DNA of 39,530 bases. It comes from an uncultured Lachnospiraceae bacterium. Its GTDB lineage: Bacteria; Bacillota; Clostridia; Lachnospirales; Lachnospiraceae. Made by a program: the position numbers and the translations under genes. Below are positions 6,552 through 15,455 of the stretch, one piece after another; position 1 is the stretch's first letter, and each line of letters starts with the position of its first letter. The notes below the pieces were generated by a model that was not told the DNA's origin, ran no database searches, and saw only the letters and a program-made list of their open reading frames with translations. The DNA is taken from positions 1 through 39,530 of the forward strand of contig CACZFF010000038.1 of the NCBI GenBank assembly GCA_902780385.1, read 5' to 3'.

Positions 6552-6992
6552 TTACCACTCGATTTCCTGCTCGGTATATTTCTCGTCGCAATAGCGGCAG
6601 CGGTAGATGTTGCGCCTTGAATCGGCGAGATAGAACATGTGCTGGACTCCCTGCTCGATCGAGGTGATGCAGCGGGGGTTGGCGCACTTGATGACGTTTT
6701 TGACTTCTTTGGGAAGAGAGATGCGCTTTTTCTCGACCAGCTCGCCGCCTTTGATAATGTTGACGGTGACGTCCGGATCGATGAAAGCGATGACATCCAG
6801 ATCAATGCTGTGGGCGTCTGTCTCGATCTTGAGAATATCTTTTTTGCCCATGGCGTTGCTGCGGGCATTTTTGATGATGGCAACAGTGCAGTCCAGCTTG
6901 TTGAGTTCCAGATAATGGTAGATCAGCATGCTCTTGCCTGCCTGGATATGGTCGAGCACGATTCCGTTTTCAATTTTTCCTACATTCAGCAT
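6552..6992 (-). CDS. pyrI: Aspartate carbamoyltransferase regulatory subunit PyrI
   Basis: This 146-residue regulatory chain of the ATCase holoenzyme carries the allosteric nucleotide sites (CTP/UTP inhibit, ATP activates in the known family). The N-terminal allosteric domain starts VGKIENGIVLDHIQAGK. The C-terminal zinc domain has C103, C108, C132 and C135 (CANPRC and CRYC), the four structural zinc ligands. It lies 110 bases downstream of pyrB on the same strand, the usual pyrBI order. The start follows AAGGAGAAT. Confidence 0.96.
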   Translation of the reverse strand: MLNVGKIENGIVLDHIQAGKSMLIYHYLELNKLDCTVAIIKNARSNAMGKKDILKIETDAHSIDLDVIAFIDPDVTVNIIKGGELVEKKRISLPKEVKNVIKCANPRCITSIEQGVQHMFYLADSRRNIYRCRYCDEKYTEQEIEW

Positions 6993-7102
6993 GTTATTCT
7001 CCTTTTCTGAAGTGCCTTTTCCTGTTTCGGATCAAATCTTGTTACTGTGCACAACCTCAAAACTCTTGATGTTTTGAAAAGACTGATGACAGAATAACAG
7101 CA

Positions 7103-8065
7103 TCACAGGGGAAGCTTCCCGGGTCCTTCTTCGATGACTTCTCCGTCATCATTGACTTTGATCCCGAGCAGTGTGAGGATGAGGGCCATGCGGACATAGA
7201 CGCCGTACTGGACCTGTCTGAAATAGGCGGCGCGGGGATCATTGTCGACCTCGACCGAGATCTCGTTCACGCGGGGAAGGGGATGGAGGACAAACATGTC
7301 GTTCTTGGCCCTGCGCATAGTTTTTTTGGTCAGAACATAGAAATCTTTCAGGCGGACGTAGTCCTCTTCGTTGAAGAAACGTTCGCGCTGTACGCGGGTC
7401 ATGTAGAGGATATCCAGCCGGCCGATGACATCATCGAGGCGGACATTCTCCTGGTAGGGGATGCCCTTTTCATCGAGCATGTCGGTGACATAGTCCGGAA
7501 TCCGAAGTTCATTAGGAGAGATGAAAATAAAGCGGATGCCCTGGTAGCGGGACATGGCGGCGATCAGGGAGTGGACTGTCCGGCCGAACTTGAGGTCGCC
7601 GCAGAGGCCGATGGTCATATTGTTGAGCCGCTTTTTCAGGGACCGGATGGTGAGGAGGTCGGTCAGCGTCTGGGTGGGATGCTGGTGGCCGCCGTCGCCG
7701 CAGTTGATGATCGGGATGCGGGAGGCCTGTTTTGCGACCATGGCCGCACCTTCTTTGGGATGCCGGATCGCTGCGATATCCGCAAAGCAGGAGACTGTGC
7801 GGATGGTATCGGCGATGCTCTCGCCCTTGGAGACAGAGGAGCTGTTGGCATCCGAGAAGCCCATGGTGGATCCGCCCATATTCAGCATGGCTGTCTCTGT
7901 GCTCAGCCTGGTACGGGTGGAAGGTTCATAGAAGAGTGTCGCCAGTTTCTTTCCGCGGCATGCATTCGCGTACTTTTTGGGATTTGCTTCAATGTCTGCT
8001 GCTGTGTCGAAGATTTGATCAAGTTCACTTACAGAAAAATCCAGTGGTGTCAGAATATGGCGCAT
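7103..8065 (-). CDS. pyrB: Aspartate carbamoyltransferase catalytic subunit PyrB
   Basis: Catalyses carbamoyl phosphate plus L-aspartate to N-carbamoyl-aspartate, the first committed step of pyrimidine synthesis. The 320-residue chain has the carbamoyl-phosphate motif EPSTRTR at residues 47-53 and HPLPRV at 261-266, with KFGRTVHSL in between. The start is [10 protein letters not shown], set by AAGGAGTG; the open frame continues upstream to 8167 without a ribosome binding site. Together with pyrI it forms the holoenzyme. I saw no clear PyrR-type attenuator in the short leader. Confidence 0.96.
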   Translation of the reverse strand: MRHILTPLDFSVSELDQIFDTAADIEANPKKYANACRGKKLATLFYEPSTRTRLSTETAMLNMGGSTMGFSDANSSSVSKGESIADTIRTVSCFADIAAIRHPKEGAAMVAKQASRIPIINCGDGGHQHPTQTLTDLLTIRSLKKRLNNMTIGLCGDLKFGRTVHSLIAAMSRYQGIRFIFISPNELRIPDYVTDMLDEKGIPYQENVRLDDVIGRLDILYMTRVQRERFFNEEDYVRLKDFYVLTKKTMRRAKNDMFVLHPLPRVNEISVEVDNDPRAAYFRQVQYGVYVRMALILTLLGIKVNDDGEVIEEGPGKLPL

Positions 8066-8179
8066 GTACACTCCTTTCTCATGAGATAAATATAAAGATT
8101 CCGCAGTCTGAAAAGGAACAGAATCAGTAAGGATCCGTAACGCATCCTGACAAGAATTCCTTCTCAAAGACTGTATTTA

Positions 8180-8683
8180 TCAAAGCGTTTCAAAGGCGAT
8201 TTCCTTTGCCTGAAGGAACCTGCGGATTACTTTGTCCCACAATATATCAGCATTTTTATTCATAGTAAAGCTTTTCATGGAAATTCCGGAGAGCAGGGAT
8301 ACCTGGCCTTCTTTGTAGCGGATGGTCAGGACGAAGGCGCCGACGCAGGAGAGAAGCTCACTGTCGCCCTCCTTTTGGAGCAGGCTTTGCATCAGCTCAG
8401 GTTTTAAATGAAGGACAAACCGGAAGGAGACAGGGGCTTTTTTGCCCCGGATCAGTTCCCGCAGGGCGGGACGCACTTCGCTCCAGGACATGTAGTCATA
8501 AGGGCGCTGTGAAGGATCCTCCCAGACGTCTTTTTCATAAAAATCCCTGTTCAGTTTTCCGTCCACCTGCCAGGTCACGCCCATCTGCAGCGTGCCCTCT
8601 GCAAGGAGGAAGGAATCGAAGGTGTTTCCTGAAAACAGCCTTGACATGAAACTGCCAAGGCCGGTGATTTTAAGTGCGATCAT
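8180..8683 (-). CDS. DUF5721-like protein of unknown function
   Basis: A 167-residue soluble protein beginning MIALKITGLGSFMSRLFSG. It resembles the DUF5721 family that I recall from Lachnospiraceae; no catalytic motif is evident. It has no signal peptide or membrane segment. It lies between pyrB and the DUF1294 gene on the same strand, with a 25-base gap to the upstream DUF1294 gene that suggests co-transcription with it. Function not assignable. Confidence 0.7.
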   Translation of the reverse strand: MIALKITGLGSFMSRLFSGNTFDSFLLAEGTLQMGVTWQVDGKLNRDFYEKDVWEDPSQRPYDYMSWSEVRPALRELIRGKKAPVSFRFVLHLKPELMQSLLQKEGDSELLSCVGAFVLTIRYKEGQVSLLSGISMKSFTMNKNADILWDKVIRRFLQAKEIAFETL

Positions 8684-8708
8684 GTCCGCAACCTCATTAA
8701 AAAGGACG

Positions 8709-9002
8709 TCAGATGAACTGGATGGTTACAACAAGGGAACGCAAAAGTATGATGAGACCGATCTGGACCACCAGGATCAGAGGCAGACCGAATCGGAATA
8801 AGGGTTTGCGTGTCTTGTGGTGGAAGAGCAGCATTCCCAGAAGAGAGCCGATGCTGCCGCCGATGATGGCGAACAGGATCAGGATGGCTTCCGGAATGCG
8901 GTAGCGGTGTTCCATGGCGCGGATCTTGTCGGATGCCATGGAGGCGATACCTAAAAAATTGACGAGTATAAGATATACAATGAGTATGATTCTTGCGAGC
9001 AT
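8709..9002 (-). CDS. DUF1294 small membrane protein
   Basis: A 97-residue protein with about three membrane segments (residues 3-22, 40-60, 74-92). The SDKIRAMEHRYRIPE stretch and GGSIGSLLGMLLFHHKTRKP are the conserved DUF1294 signature (a short cytoplasmic basic loop and a glycine-rich helix followed by an H-x-T-basic turn). Function unknown in the family. It starts the short - strand pair with the DUF5721-like gene. The ribosome binding site AAAGAGG precedes the ATG. Confidence 0.85.
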   Translation of the reverse strand: MLARIILIVYLILVNFLGIASMASDKIRAMEHRYRIPEAILILFAIIGGSIGSLLGMLLFHHKTRKPLFRFGLPLILVVQIGLIILLRSLVVTIQFI

Positions 9003-9244
9003 TCGTAAACCTCTTTTATGTATGATGCCGCTTGCTGCGGCTGTATTTATGATTATTCACAAGCGAATATCCGCAAGTGACTATCCGCAAGTGATGATCC
9101 GCCAGGGCAGGATGCCCTGCGCTTTCCCTATTTTAATGGCTATCATGTTCCGGCGCAAGGGAGAAGCGGAAAAACAAAGGGCACCAATAAAAATACAGTA
9201 ACAATAATACAGTAACGTTCAGCATCCGTGGAAGGGCAAAAAAA
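9003..9244. other. Intergenic stretch with a 14-bp direct repeat
   Basis: The gap between the DUF1294 start and the argG stop holds no gene. ATATCCGCAAGTGA (9067-9080) and CTATCCGCAAGTGA (9081-9094) are head-to-tail, with a decayed third copy after them; ATACAGTAAC occurs twice near 9193-9216. No clear promoter for DUF1294 was identified. Confidence 0.6.
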
Positions 9245-9290
9245 CAGTTACAGTCCGTGCCCCAAAGGCAGGAACTGTAACTGTAAAAAA
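9238..9290 (-). terminator. Terminator of argG
   Basis: CAGTTACAGT (9245-9254) pairs with ACTGTAACTG (9274-9283), with additional GTGCC/GGCA pairing inside. On the - strand it is followed by seven T, which fits termination of argG. Confidence 0.85.
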
Positions 9291-9368
9291 CACTTTTTAA
9301 TTGTCTGCAGCGGGATGCTGTCCGGATTTTTTCGAATGGTTCCCGGTCAGGTCCGGAGAAAAAACGGA

Positions 9369-10601
9369 TTATTTCTCCAGAACTCCTGCCTGCTGCATCT
9401 TCATGGCGCGGACCTTGGTGGAAAGGCCGAACAGGGTGATGAAGCCGCTTGCGTCGTGGTGGTCATAGAGGTCGCCGGTAGTGAAGGAGGCCAGGCTCTC
9501 ACTGTACAGGGAGTAAGGAGATGTTGTGCCGGCTTTGATGATGTTGCCCTTGTAGAGGCCCATTTTCACTTCGCCGGTGACATATTTCTGTGTGGACTCG
9601 ATGAAGGCCTGCTCTGCCTCGCGGAGAGGGGAGAACCACTTGCCTTCGTATACGAGGCTTGCGAACTTGTGGCCGATCTCGTCCTTGAGTTCGTATGTCT
9701 CACGGTCGAGGATGAGCTCTTCAAGCTGCTGGTGTGCTTCCATCAGGATGGTTCCGCCGGGGGTCTCATAGACGCCGCGGGACTTCATGCCGACGACACG
9801 GTTCTCGACGATATCAATGATACCGATGCCGTTCTCGCCGCCCAGCTTGTTGAGCTTGCGGATGATGTTGGCGACGGACATGGCCTCGCCGTTCAGGGTC
9901 TTGGGTACGCCTGCCTCGAAGGTCAGGGTGATGTAGGTGATCTCATCGGGAGCCTTCATGGGAGTCTGGCTCAGTACCAGGAGGTGGTCATAATTGGGAG
10001 CAAGAGAAGGATCTTCGAGCTCCAAGCCTTCGTGGCTGATGTGCCAGAGGTTGCGGTCGCGGCTGTAGCTGCTGTCTGCGGAGAAGGGAAGATCGATGCC
10101 GTGTGCCTGGCAGTATGCGATCTCGGACTCACGGGAGTCCATATTCCACTTGGGGCTTCTCCATGCAGCGATGATATTGAGGTCGGGGGCGAGTGCCTTG
10201 ATGCCCAGCTCGAAACGGATCTGGTCGTTGCCCTTGCCGGTCGCGCCGTGGCAGATGGTGGTCGCGCCTTCCTTGCGGGCGATCTCAACTAGCTTCTTGG
10301 CAATCAGGGGACGGGCCATGGAAGTGCCCAGGAGGTATTTGTTTTCATATACCGCATGAGCCTGCACGCAGGGAACGATGTATTCGTCTGCAAATTCTTC
10401 TGTCACATCGATGATGTAGAGCTTCTCGGCGCCGCAGTATTTCGCACGCTCATCGAGGTGGTCCAGCTCCTCTTCCTGTCCGCAGTCGATGCAGACGCAG
10501 ATGACGTCAAAACCGTAGTTTTCTTTCAGCCAGGGAATGATCGCTGTTGTGTCCAGACCGCCGCTGTATGCCAGAATAACTTTTTCGTTTGCAGTGCTCA
10601 T
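9369..10601 (-). CDS. argG: Argininosuccinate synthase
   Basis: Joins citrulline and aspartate using ATP (to AMP and pyrophosphate) to give argininosuccinate. The 410-residue length is normal. The N-terminal ATP motif AYSGGLDTT is at residues 11-19, and later marks include [13 protein letters not shown] and [14 protein letters not shown]. It is transcribed divergently from the GNAT-argJBD cluster, supplying the later step of the same pathway; argF and argH are not in the window. The start follows CAGGAGGT. A strong promoter is visible at 10763-10791 with a leader of about 155 bases. Confidence 0.97.
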   Translation of the reverse strand: MSTANEKVILAYSGGLDTTAIIPWLKENYGFDVICVCIDCGQEEELDHLDERAKYCGAEKLYIIDVTEEFADEYIVPCVQAHAVYENKYLLGTSMARPLIAKKLVEIARKEGATTICHGATGKGNDQIRFELGIKALAPDLNIIAAWRSPKWNMDSRESEIAYCQAHGIDLPFSADSSYSRDRNLWHISHEGLELEDPSLAPNYDHLLVLSQTPMKAPDEITYITLTFEAGVPKTLNGEAMSVANIIRKLNKLGGENGIGIIDIVENRVVGMKSRGVYETPGGTILMEAHQQLEELILDRETYELKDEIGHKFASLVYEGKWFSPLREAEQAFIESTQKYVTGEVKMGLYKGNIIKAGTTSPYSLYSESLASFTTGDLYDHHDASGFITLFGLSTKVRAMKMQQAGVLEK

Positions 10602-10762
10602 GATAAAAAACCTCCTGTTTTTCTTCTTATTTCATTTTGTGATGATCATCTGCAGTCAGGATCTTCTGTCCGCAGATATGGATGAAGCACAGCTGTCTGA
10701 GCTGTGACTGTATGATCAGATCAATGCGGACATTGAAGAGGCTGTCCGCCCGAACGATTATC

Positions 10763-10791
10763 ACTATACAACATCGAACAAGCTAATGCAA
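10763..10791 (-). promoter_or_regulatory. argG promoter
   Basis: Read on the - strand: TTGCAT (10791-10786), 17 bases, TATAGT (10768-10763). The leader contains a 7-bp hairpin CACAGCT/AGCTGTG near 10688-10706. Confidence 0.65.
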
Positions 10792-10795
10792 GACC

Positions 10796-10860
10796 CAAAA
10801 TATGAATATTATTAATAATTATTGCATAAAGCGTGCATAAATAGAAATAATATGCATTTA
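10796..10860. promoter_or_regulatory. AT-rich region with possible ArgR (ARG box) sites
   Basis: Just upstream of the argG -35 lies TATGAATATTATTAATAATT followed by ATTGCATA, a roughly symmetric AT-rich stretch, and then TGCATAAATAG...ATATGCA. ARG boxes are degenerate AT-rich palindromes, so these are plausible but unproven sites. A similar TAATTATTAAT core occurs before argJ (about 11740-11770). Confidence 0.3.
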
Positions 10861-11013
10861 CACTGGACATATATACAAGTTGGGTGTATATTATCTAACA
10901 ACGCAGCCGCCTTCGCAGGAGGGGGCTGAACAGACCTGAGACCTGCTTGATCCAATTTGAGTTTTTGCTCCGCTCTCAGGAGAGAGTGCAGAGGAGTAAT
11001 AGAGGAGCAATAG

Positions 11014-11165
11014 TTACTATTCACAGTCTCCGCGTTCGAGGTGTTTTTGCATGTGTTTTTTCATGAAAAAACCCGAGTAAAACGGCGTTTGCCCATGCTC
11101 GAAGAGCATTTGGAATGGGCAAACGCAAGTTACTATCACAGTTCCGAAGGGACTGTGAATAGTAA
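11014..11165 (+). ncRNA. Structured repeat element, copy E2, with perfect 15-bp terminal inverted repeats
   Basis: The ends TTACTATTCACAGTC (11014-11028) and GACTGTGAATAGTAA (11151-11165) are exact inverse complements. Inside, in order: hairpin A (11043-11053 with 11062-11072, loop TGTTTTTT), ACCCGAGT, ACGGCG, a perfect 12-bp stem B (11085-11096 with 11115-11126) enclosing GCTC-GAA-GAGC (11097-11107) and the bulge ATTTGGA (11108-11114), then GTTAC and stem C (11130-11145 with 11149-11165). Loops and linkers match copy E1 while stem bases differ in compensating fashion. It ends 59 bases before the GNAT gene. Confidence 0.78.
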
Positions 11166-11224
11166 TGGAATAACGTGTGTAAAGCGCCCTTACGGGCGGC
11201 ATGTTTGGAAAGATAGAGAGATTT

Positions 11225-11710
11225 ATGGCAGAACAGATCAATTCGGCACCAATCCGCATACGCGCCATGGTCATCGGAGACTATGAGCAGGTGCGGCATC
11301 TTTGGATGACGATTCATGGCTTCGGGATCCGGAGCATAGATGATACAAAGGAAGAAGTAGACCGTTTCTTAAAACGGAATCCCACGACAAGCGTGGTCGC
11401 GGTCTGCGGCGAAAAGGTCGTCGGCGCGATCCTGTGCGGGAGCGATGGCAGACAGGGATGCTTCTATCATGTCTGTGTCGCAAAAAAATTCCGCAGACAG
11501 GGCATCGGACGCAGGATGGTGGGCTACTGCATGAACGCGCTGCGAAGGGAGCGGATCAACCGCATCACCCTGATCGCTTTTACGAAAAATGATGTCGGAA
11601 ATGCTTTCTGGAGACAGATCGGCTGGACATGCAGGCAGGACTGCAATTATTACCAGTTTGACCTTAACGAGGAGAACATCACAAGATTCGTGGAATATCA
11701 GGAAGAATAA
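11225..11710 (+). CDS. GNAT-family N-acetyltransferase, possible short N-acetylglutamate synthase
   Basis: A 161-residue single-domain GNAT protein. The acetyl-CoA motif A is VAKKFRRQGIGRRMV (Q/R-x-x-G-x-G), preceded by a VVGAILCG strand and followed by NAFWRQIGW, the usual late-domain motif. It sits 71 bases before argJ on the same strand, so a role in arginine synthesis, such as an ArgA-like supply of N-acetylglutamate, is plausible but inferred from position. The start at 11225 is chosen because GTTTGGAAAGAT lies 10 bases before it, the same 12-mer that precedes the argD start; an in-frame ATG at 11201 would place that motif inside the gene. Confidence 0.8.
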   Translation: MAEQINSAPIRIRAMVIGDYEQVRHLWMTIHGFGIRSIDDTKEEVDRFLKRNPTTSVVAVCGEKVVGAILCGSDGRQGCFYHVCVAKKFRRQGIGRRMVGYCMNALRRERINRITLIAFTKNDVGNAFWRQIGWTCRQDCNYYQFDLNEENITRFVEYQEE

Positions 11711-11781
11711 GTAGATAATTGAGCATAATAAATGATTTTATAATTATTAATTTCATAATTATTATATAGAAGAGGTGGAGT

Positions 11782-13023
11782 ATGGGAAGCGTGAAAGTGA
11801 CAAGAATTGAGGGCGGCGTCACAGCCGCAAAAGGCTTTTCGGCGGCATCGACAGCCGCAAGGATCAAATATGAGGGCAGAACGGATATGGCGATGATCTA
11901 CAGTGCTTCGCCCTGTACTTCTGCCGGTACTTTTACCAGAAACGTCGTCAAGGCGGCGCCGGTCATCTGGGACAGAGACCTGGTTAAGAGCGGAAAGCCC
12001 ATGCACGCCGTGGTCGTCAACTCCGGTATTGCCAATGCCTGCACCGGGCAGGAAGGGCTGGATTATTGCCGTCAGACGGCTGAAGCAGCAGCTTCCTGTC
12101 TGAATATCCCGGCAGATTCCGTTCTGGTCGGCTCCACCGGCGTCATCGGTTTCCAGCTCCCCATCGACCGTATACAGGCTGGCGTCTCGGCGCTGGCCAA
12201 GAGCCTGGGAGAGGATCTGGAGCACGGCACAGCTGCGGCCAGGGCAATTATGACCACAGATACCCACAAGAAGGAATGTGCCTGCACCTTTGAAATCGAA
12301 GGGAAGACCGTGACAGTCGGCGGCATGTCCAAGGGTTCGGGTATGATCCATCCCAATATGTGCACCATGCTGGGTTATGTGACTACGGATGCCGCTGTGG
12401 ACACAGATGTCCTGCAGACAGCCGTGAGCGCCATTGTCGACGAGACCTTCAATATGATCTCTGTGGACGGAGATACCTCCACAAACGACACCCTGCTGGT
12501 GCTGGCGAACGGCGAGGCGGGAAACACTGTGATCAATGCGGCGGAAGGCCCGGCCTATGAGGCACTTTATGAAGCGCTGTACACGATCTGCAGAGATCTG
12601 GCTATGCAGATGGCCGGCGACGGCGAAGGCGCGACCAAGCTCATCGAAGTAAATGTGCAGGGTATGGACACGATTGAGAATGCAAGAATTCTGGCCAAAT
12701 CTGTCATCTGCTCCAGCCTGACCAAGGCGGCAGTATACGGAAGCGACGCCAACTGGGGCCGTATCCTCTGCGCACTGGGTTATGCGGGCGTCGATTTTGA
12801 TCCCAATGATCTGCAGCTGTATTTTGTGGACGGCGACAGGAACATGCTGATCTTCACCGAAGGCGCAGCCGCGGATTACAGCGAGGAGGAAGCTACCGCG
12901 CTTCTGAAGAAGGAAAAGGTCACCATTCTGGCTCAGTTCCACATGGGTGAGGCATCCGCCACTGCCTGGGGATGCGATCTGACCTATGATTATGTCAAGA
13001 TCAACGCAGATTACCGCAGCTGA
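11782..13023 (+). CDS. argJ: Bifunctional glutamate N-acetyltransferase/ornithine acetyltransferase ArgJ
   Basis: Moves the acetyl group from N-acetylornithine back to glutamate (and may use acetyl-CoA), giving the energy-saving cyclic arginine pathway. The 413-residue precursor cleaves itself into two chains; the site is MIHPNMCTML, with the nucleophile Thr195 after Cys194, where most family members have Ala. VNSGIANACTG (residues 80-90) and the C-terminal GCDLTYDYVKINADYRS are family marks. It is the first biosynthetic gene of the argJ-argB-argD set. The ribosome binding site is AGAGGTGG. An AT-rich leader with possible ArgR sites precedes it. Confidence 0.96.
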   Translation: MGSVKVTRIEGGVTAAKGFSAASTAARIKYEGRTDMAMIYSASPCTSAGTFTRNVVKAAPVIWDRDLVKSGKPMHAVVVNSGIANACTGQEGLDYCRQTAEAAASCLNIPADSVLVGSTGVIGFQLPIDRIQAGVSALAKSLGEDLEHGTAAARAIMTTDTHKKECACTFEIEGKTVTVGGMSKGSGMIHPNMCTMLGYVTTDAAVDTDVLQTAVSAIVDETFNMISVDGDTSTNDTLLVLANGEAGNTVINAAEGPAYEALYEALYTICRDLAMQMAGDGEGATKLIEVNVQGMDTIENARILAKSVICSSLTKAAVYGSDANWGRILCALGYAGVDFDPNDLQLYFVDGDRNMLIFTEGAAADYSEEEATALLKKEKVTILAQFHMGEASATAWGCDLTYDYVKINADYRS

Positions 13024-13071
13024 TAATAATTGAAAAATACTATATAAAGTGTCAGGAAGGAAATAGAAGAT

Positions 13072-13980
13072 ATGGAACCTTATCTGAATAAAGAACAGAC
13101 AGAGGCGCAGCAGAAGGCGCAGGTGCTGATCGAGGCGCTCCCTTATATTCAGAAATTCAACCGCAAGATCATCGTCGTCAAGTACGGCGGCAGCGCAATG
13201 AGCGATGAAGAGCTGCAGCGCAGTGTCATCCAGGATGTCACCCTGCTCAAGCTCGTCGGCTTCAAGCCCATCATCGTGCACGGCGGCGGCAAGGCCATCA
13301 GCAGCTGGGTCAAGAAGAGCGGTAAGGAAGCGAAGTTTATCAATGGCCTGCGTGTCACGGACGCGGAGACCTGCGAGATCGCCGAGATGGTACTGGGCAG
13401 CGTATCCAAGAAGCTGGTCTCTATGGTCGCCGAACTTGGTATCCGCGCTGTCGGTATCAGCGGCAAGGACGGAAATCTCCTCCATGTCAGGAAAAAATAT
13501 GCAGACGGACAGGATATCGGCTTTGTCGGCGAAGTTACTGACGTCGATCCCAAAGTCCTCTTCGACCTGCTTGAGAAGGACTATCTGCCGATCGTCGCGC
13601 CCCTGGGCATGGATGATGATTTCAACACTTACAATATCAATGCTGATGAGGCGGCGAGTGCCATTGCCCGTGCCGTGTGCGCAGACAAACTCGTCTATCT
13701 GACCGATATCACCGGTGTTCTGAGAAGCCTGGATGAGCCTGATTCCCTGATCAGCCGTATCAACATATCCGAGGCGGAGGAGCTGGTCAAGGACGGCATC
13801 GTGGGCGGCGGCATGCTTCCCAAGCTGGCCAACTGCACAGACGCAGTCCGCGGCGGAGTGCACCGCGTCCATATCCTGGACGGCCGCATTCCCCACTGCC
13901 TGCTGCTCGAGATCTTTACAGACAAAGGCGTCGGCACCGTATTTTATAAAGGTGACTACAACGCTGAGCGAGGCTATTGA
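13072..13980 (+). CDS. argB: Acetylglutamate kinase ArgB
   Basis: Phosphorylates N-acetylglutamate with ATP, the control step of ornithine synthesis. The 302-residue protein has the amino-acid kinase marks IIVVKYGGSAM (Lys41 region), IIVHGGGKAIS, and NINADEAASAIA, ending with VHRVHILDGRIPHCLLLEIF. The N-terminal helix (about residues 1-26) is of the type found in arginine-sensitive hexameric kinases, so feedback by arginine is likely. It lies 48 bases after argJ, with AGGAAGG before the start. Confidence 0.96.
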   Translation: MEPYLNKEQTEAQQKAQVLIEALPYIQKFNRKIIVVKYGGSAMSDEELQRSVIQDVTLLKLVGFKPIIVHGGGKAISSWVKKSGKEAKFINGLRVTDAETCEIAEMVLGSVSKKLVSMVAELGIRAVGISGKDGNLLHVRKKYADGQDIGFVGEVTDVDPKVLFDLLEKDYLPIVAPLGMDDDFNTYNINADEAASAIARAVCADKLVYLTDITGVLRSLDEPDSLISRINISEAEELVKDGIVGGGMLPKLANCTDAVRGGVHRVHILDGRIPHCLLLEIFTDKGVGTVFYKGDYNAERGY

Positions 13981-14126
13981 TCTTTGTATTCAGCTTAAGA
14001 CAGCAGCTTTTTTGAACAATCACTGTTCTTGCCCGGGGGGCTGAGCAGCCCAAGACTGTAAACCTGTTGGAATGGCGGATTGCTTACCGACAATGCTGAA
14101 GCAGTTTGGAAAGATGAGGATTTACC

Positions 14127-15332
14127 ATGTCAGAAAATAAAATGCAGGCAATGATCGAGCAGGCGGAGAAAGACCTGCTCCACACCTATAACCGCTATCA
14201 GGTCGTCCTGGATCACGGCGAGGGAATGTACCTCTATGATGTAAACGGCAAAAAGTATCTGGACTTCATGTCCGGCATCGCTGTTTTTGCCCTGGGATAC
14301 GGCAATCAGGCCTATAATGATGCTCTCAAGGCCCAGATCGACAAGATCCTGCACACATCCAACTATTTTTACAATGAGCCCGCGATCAATGCGGCAGCCA
14401 GGATGAAAAAGGCGTCCGGTATGGATCGTATCTTCTTTACCAACAGCGGCGCAGAGGCCATCGAGGGTGCACTCAAGTCCGCTATGAAGCACGCATTTCT
14501 CAAGGATGGCAGGAGAAGCCACCAGATCATCGCCATGGAGAATTCCTTCCACGGCCGTACCTATGGTGCTCTGTCTGTCACTGGAAATCCCCACTACCGC
14601 GAAGCCTTCGGCCAGATGCCCTGCGACGTTCAGTTTGCACAGCTCAACGATCTGGACAGCGTAAAGGCACTGGTCAATGACGAGACCTGCGCAGTCATCG
14701 TGGAACCTGTTCAGGGTGAGGGCGGCCTCAAGCCCGCAAGCGAAGAATTCCTCAAGGGCCTTCGGAAACTCTGCAATGAAAAAGACATTCTTCTCATCTT
14801 TGATGAGATCCAGTGCGGCATGGGACGCACCGGTTCCATGTTTGCATGGCATCGGTTCGGCGTCCGCCCCGACATTATGACCTGTGCCAAGGCCCTGGGC
14901 TGCGGCGTTCCGGTCGGCGCATTCCTTATGACAGAGGAAATCGGACAGAGTTCCCTGGTGGCCGGCGATCACGGTACTACCTACGGCGGCAATCCTTTTG
15001 CCTGTGCGGCCATCAACGCGGTCCTCGACCAGTATGAGGCGCTCGATCTCGTCCACCATGTCAACGTGACCGCACCCTATCTCACACAGACACTTGAGAA
15101 ACTCAAGGAAGACTTTGCCTGCATCACAGAGCGCCGTGGCGTCGGCTTCATGCAGGGACTTGTTTTTGACCGTCCTGTCGGACCGATCATTAAGGATGCC
15201 ATGGACCACGGCCTGATCATGATCAACGCCGGTTCCAATATCCTTCGTTTTGTTCCTGCCCTGATCACAGAGCGTCAGCACATCGATGAGATGGCGCAGA
15301 TCCTGCGCGGCGCAATCGAGAGAAACGCCTGA
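14127..15332 (+). CDS. argD: Acetylornithine aminotransferase ArgD
   Basis: PLP enzyme exchanging the amino group between glutamate and N-acetylglutamate semialdehyde to give N-acetylornithine. The 401-residue length is normal. The PLP-binding lysine is Lys255 in TCAKALGCGVPVG; the earlier LLIFDEIQCGMGRTG motif carries the aspartate that contacts the pyridine nitrogen; NSGAEAIEGALK is at about residues 110-121. It follows argB after 146 bases without a gene. Its leader contains GTTTGGAAAGAT, also found before the GNAT gene. argC is absent from this cluster and must be elsewhere. Confidence 0.96.
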   Translation: MSENKMQAMIEQAEKDLLHTYNRYQVVLDHGEGMYLYDVNGKKYLDFMSGIAVFALGYGNQAYNDALKAQIDKILHTSNYFYNEPAINAAARMKKASGMDRIFFTNSGAEAIEGALKSAMKHAFLKDGRRSHQIIAMENSFHGRTYGALSVTGNPHYREAFGQMPCDVQFAQLNDLDSVKALVNDETCAVIVEPVQGEGGLKPASEEFLKGLRKLCNEKDILLIFDEIQCGMGRTGSMFAWHRFGVRPDIMTCAKALGCGVPVGAFLMTEEIGQSSLVAGDHGTTYGGNPFACAAINAVLDQYEALDLVHHVNVTAPYLTQTLEKLKEDFACITERRGVGFMQGLVFDRPVGPIIKDAMDHGLIMINAGSNILRFVPALITERQHIDEMAQILRGAIERNA

Positions 15333-15385
15333 AAGGGATGAGCTGAGGTATAGACTGAGAGTTACCGGATATAAAGAATAATAAG

Positions 15386-15432
15386 AAGGGGATGCTGATC
15401 AGCTGAGAAGTTCTGCTGATCAACATCCCCTT
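15386..15432 (+). terminator. Hairpin after argD
   Basis: AAGGGGATG (15386-15394) pairs with CATCCCCTT (15424-15432), and GATCAGC (15397-15403) pairs with GCTGATC (15415-15421) inside. The T-run is delayed (TTTTT from about 15441), so termination strength is uncertain. Confidence 0.6.
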
Positions 15433-15455
15433 AATACATGTTTTTATGGGTGTGT

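Noticed and set aside
11698-13896. 732-codon open frame on the - strand
   Set aside because: It is antisense to argJ and argB, whose protein motifs are unmistakable. The frame is kept open by the codon pattern of the + strand genes.
13981-14126. Riboswitch or another copy of the structured element between argB and argD
   Set aside because: GTTGGAATGG resembles the ATTTGGAAT bulge and GGGCT-GAGC-AGCCC (14038-14051) is a short hairpin, but the other pieces (CCCGAGT, ACGGCG, flanking stems) are absent.
14130-15281. 383-codon open frame on the - strand
   Set aside because: Complete overlap with argD, no ribosome binding site and no recognisable motif.
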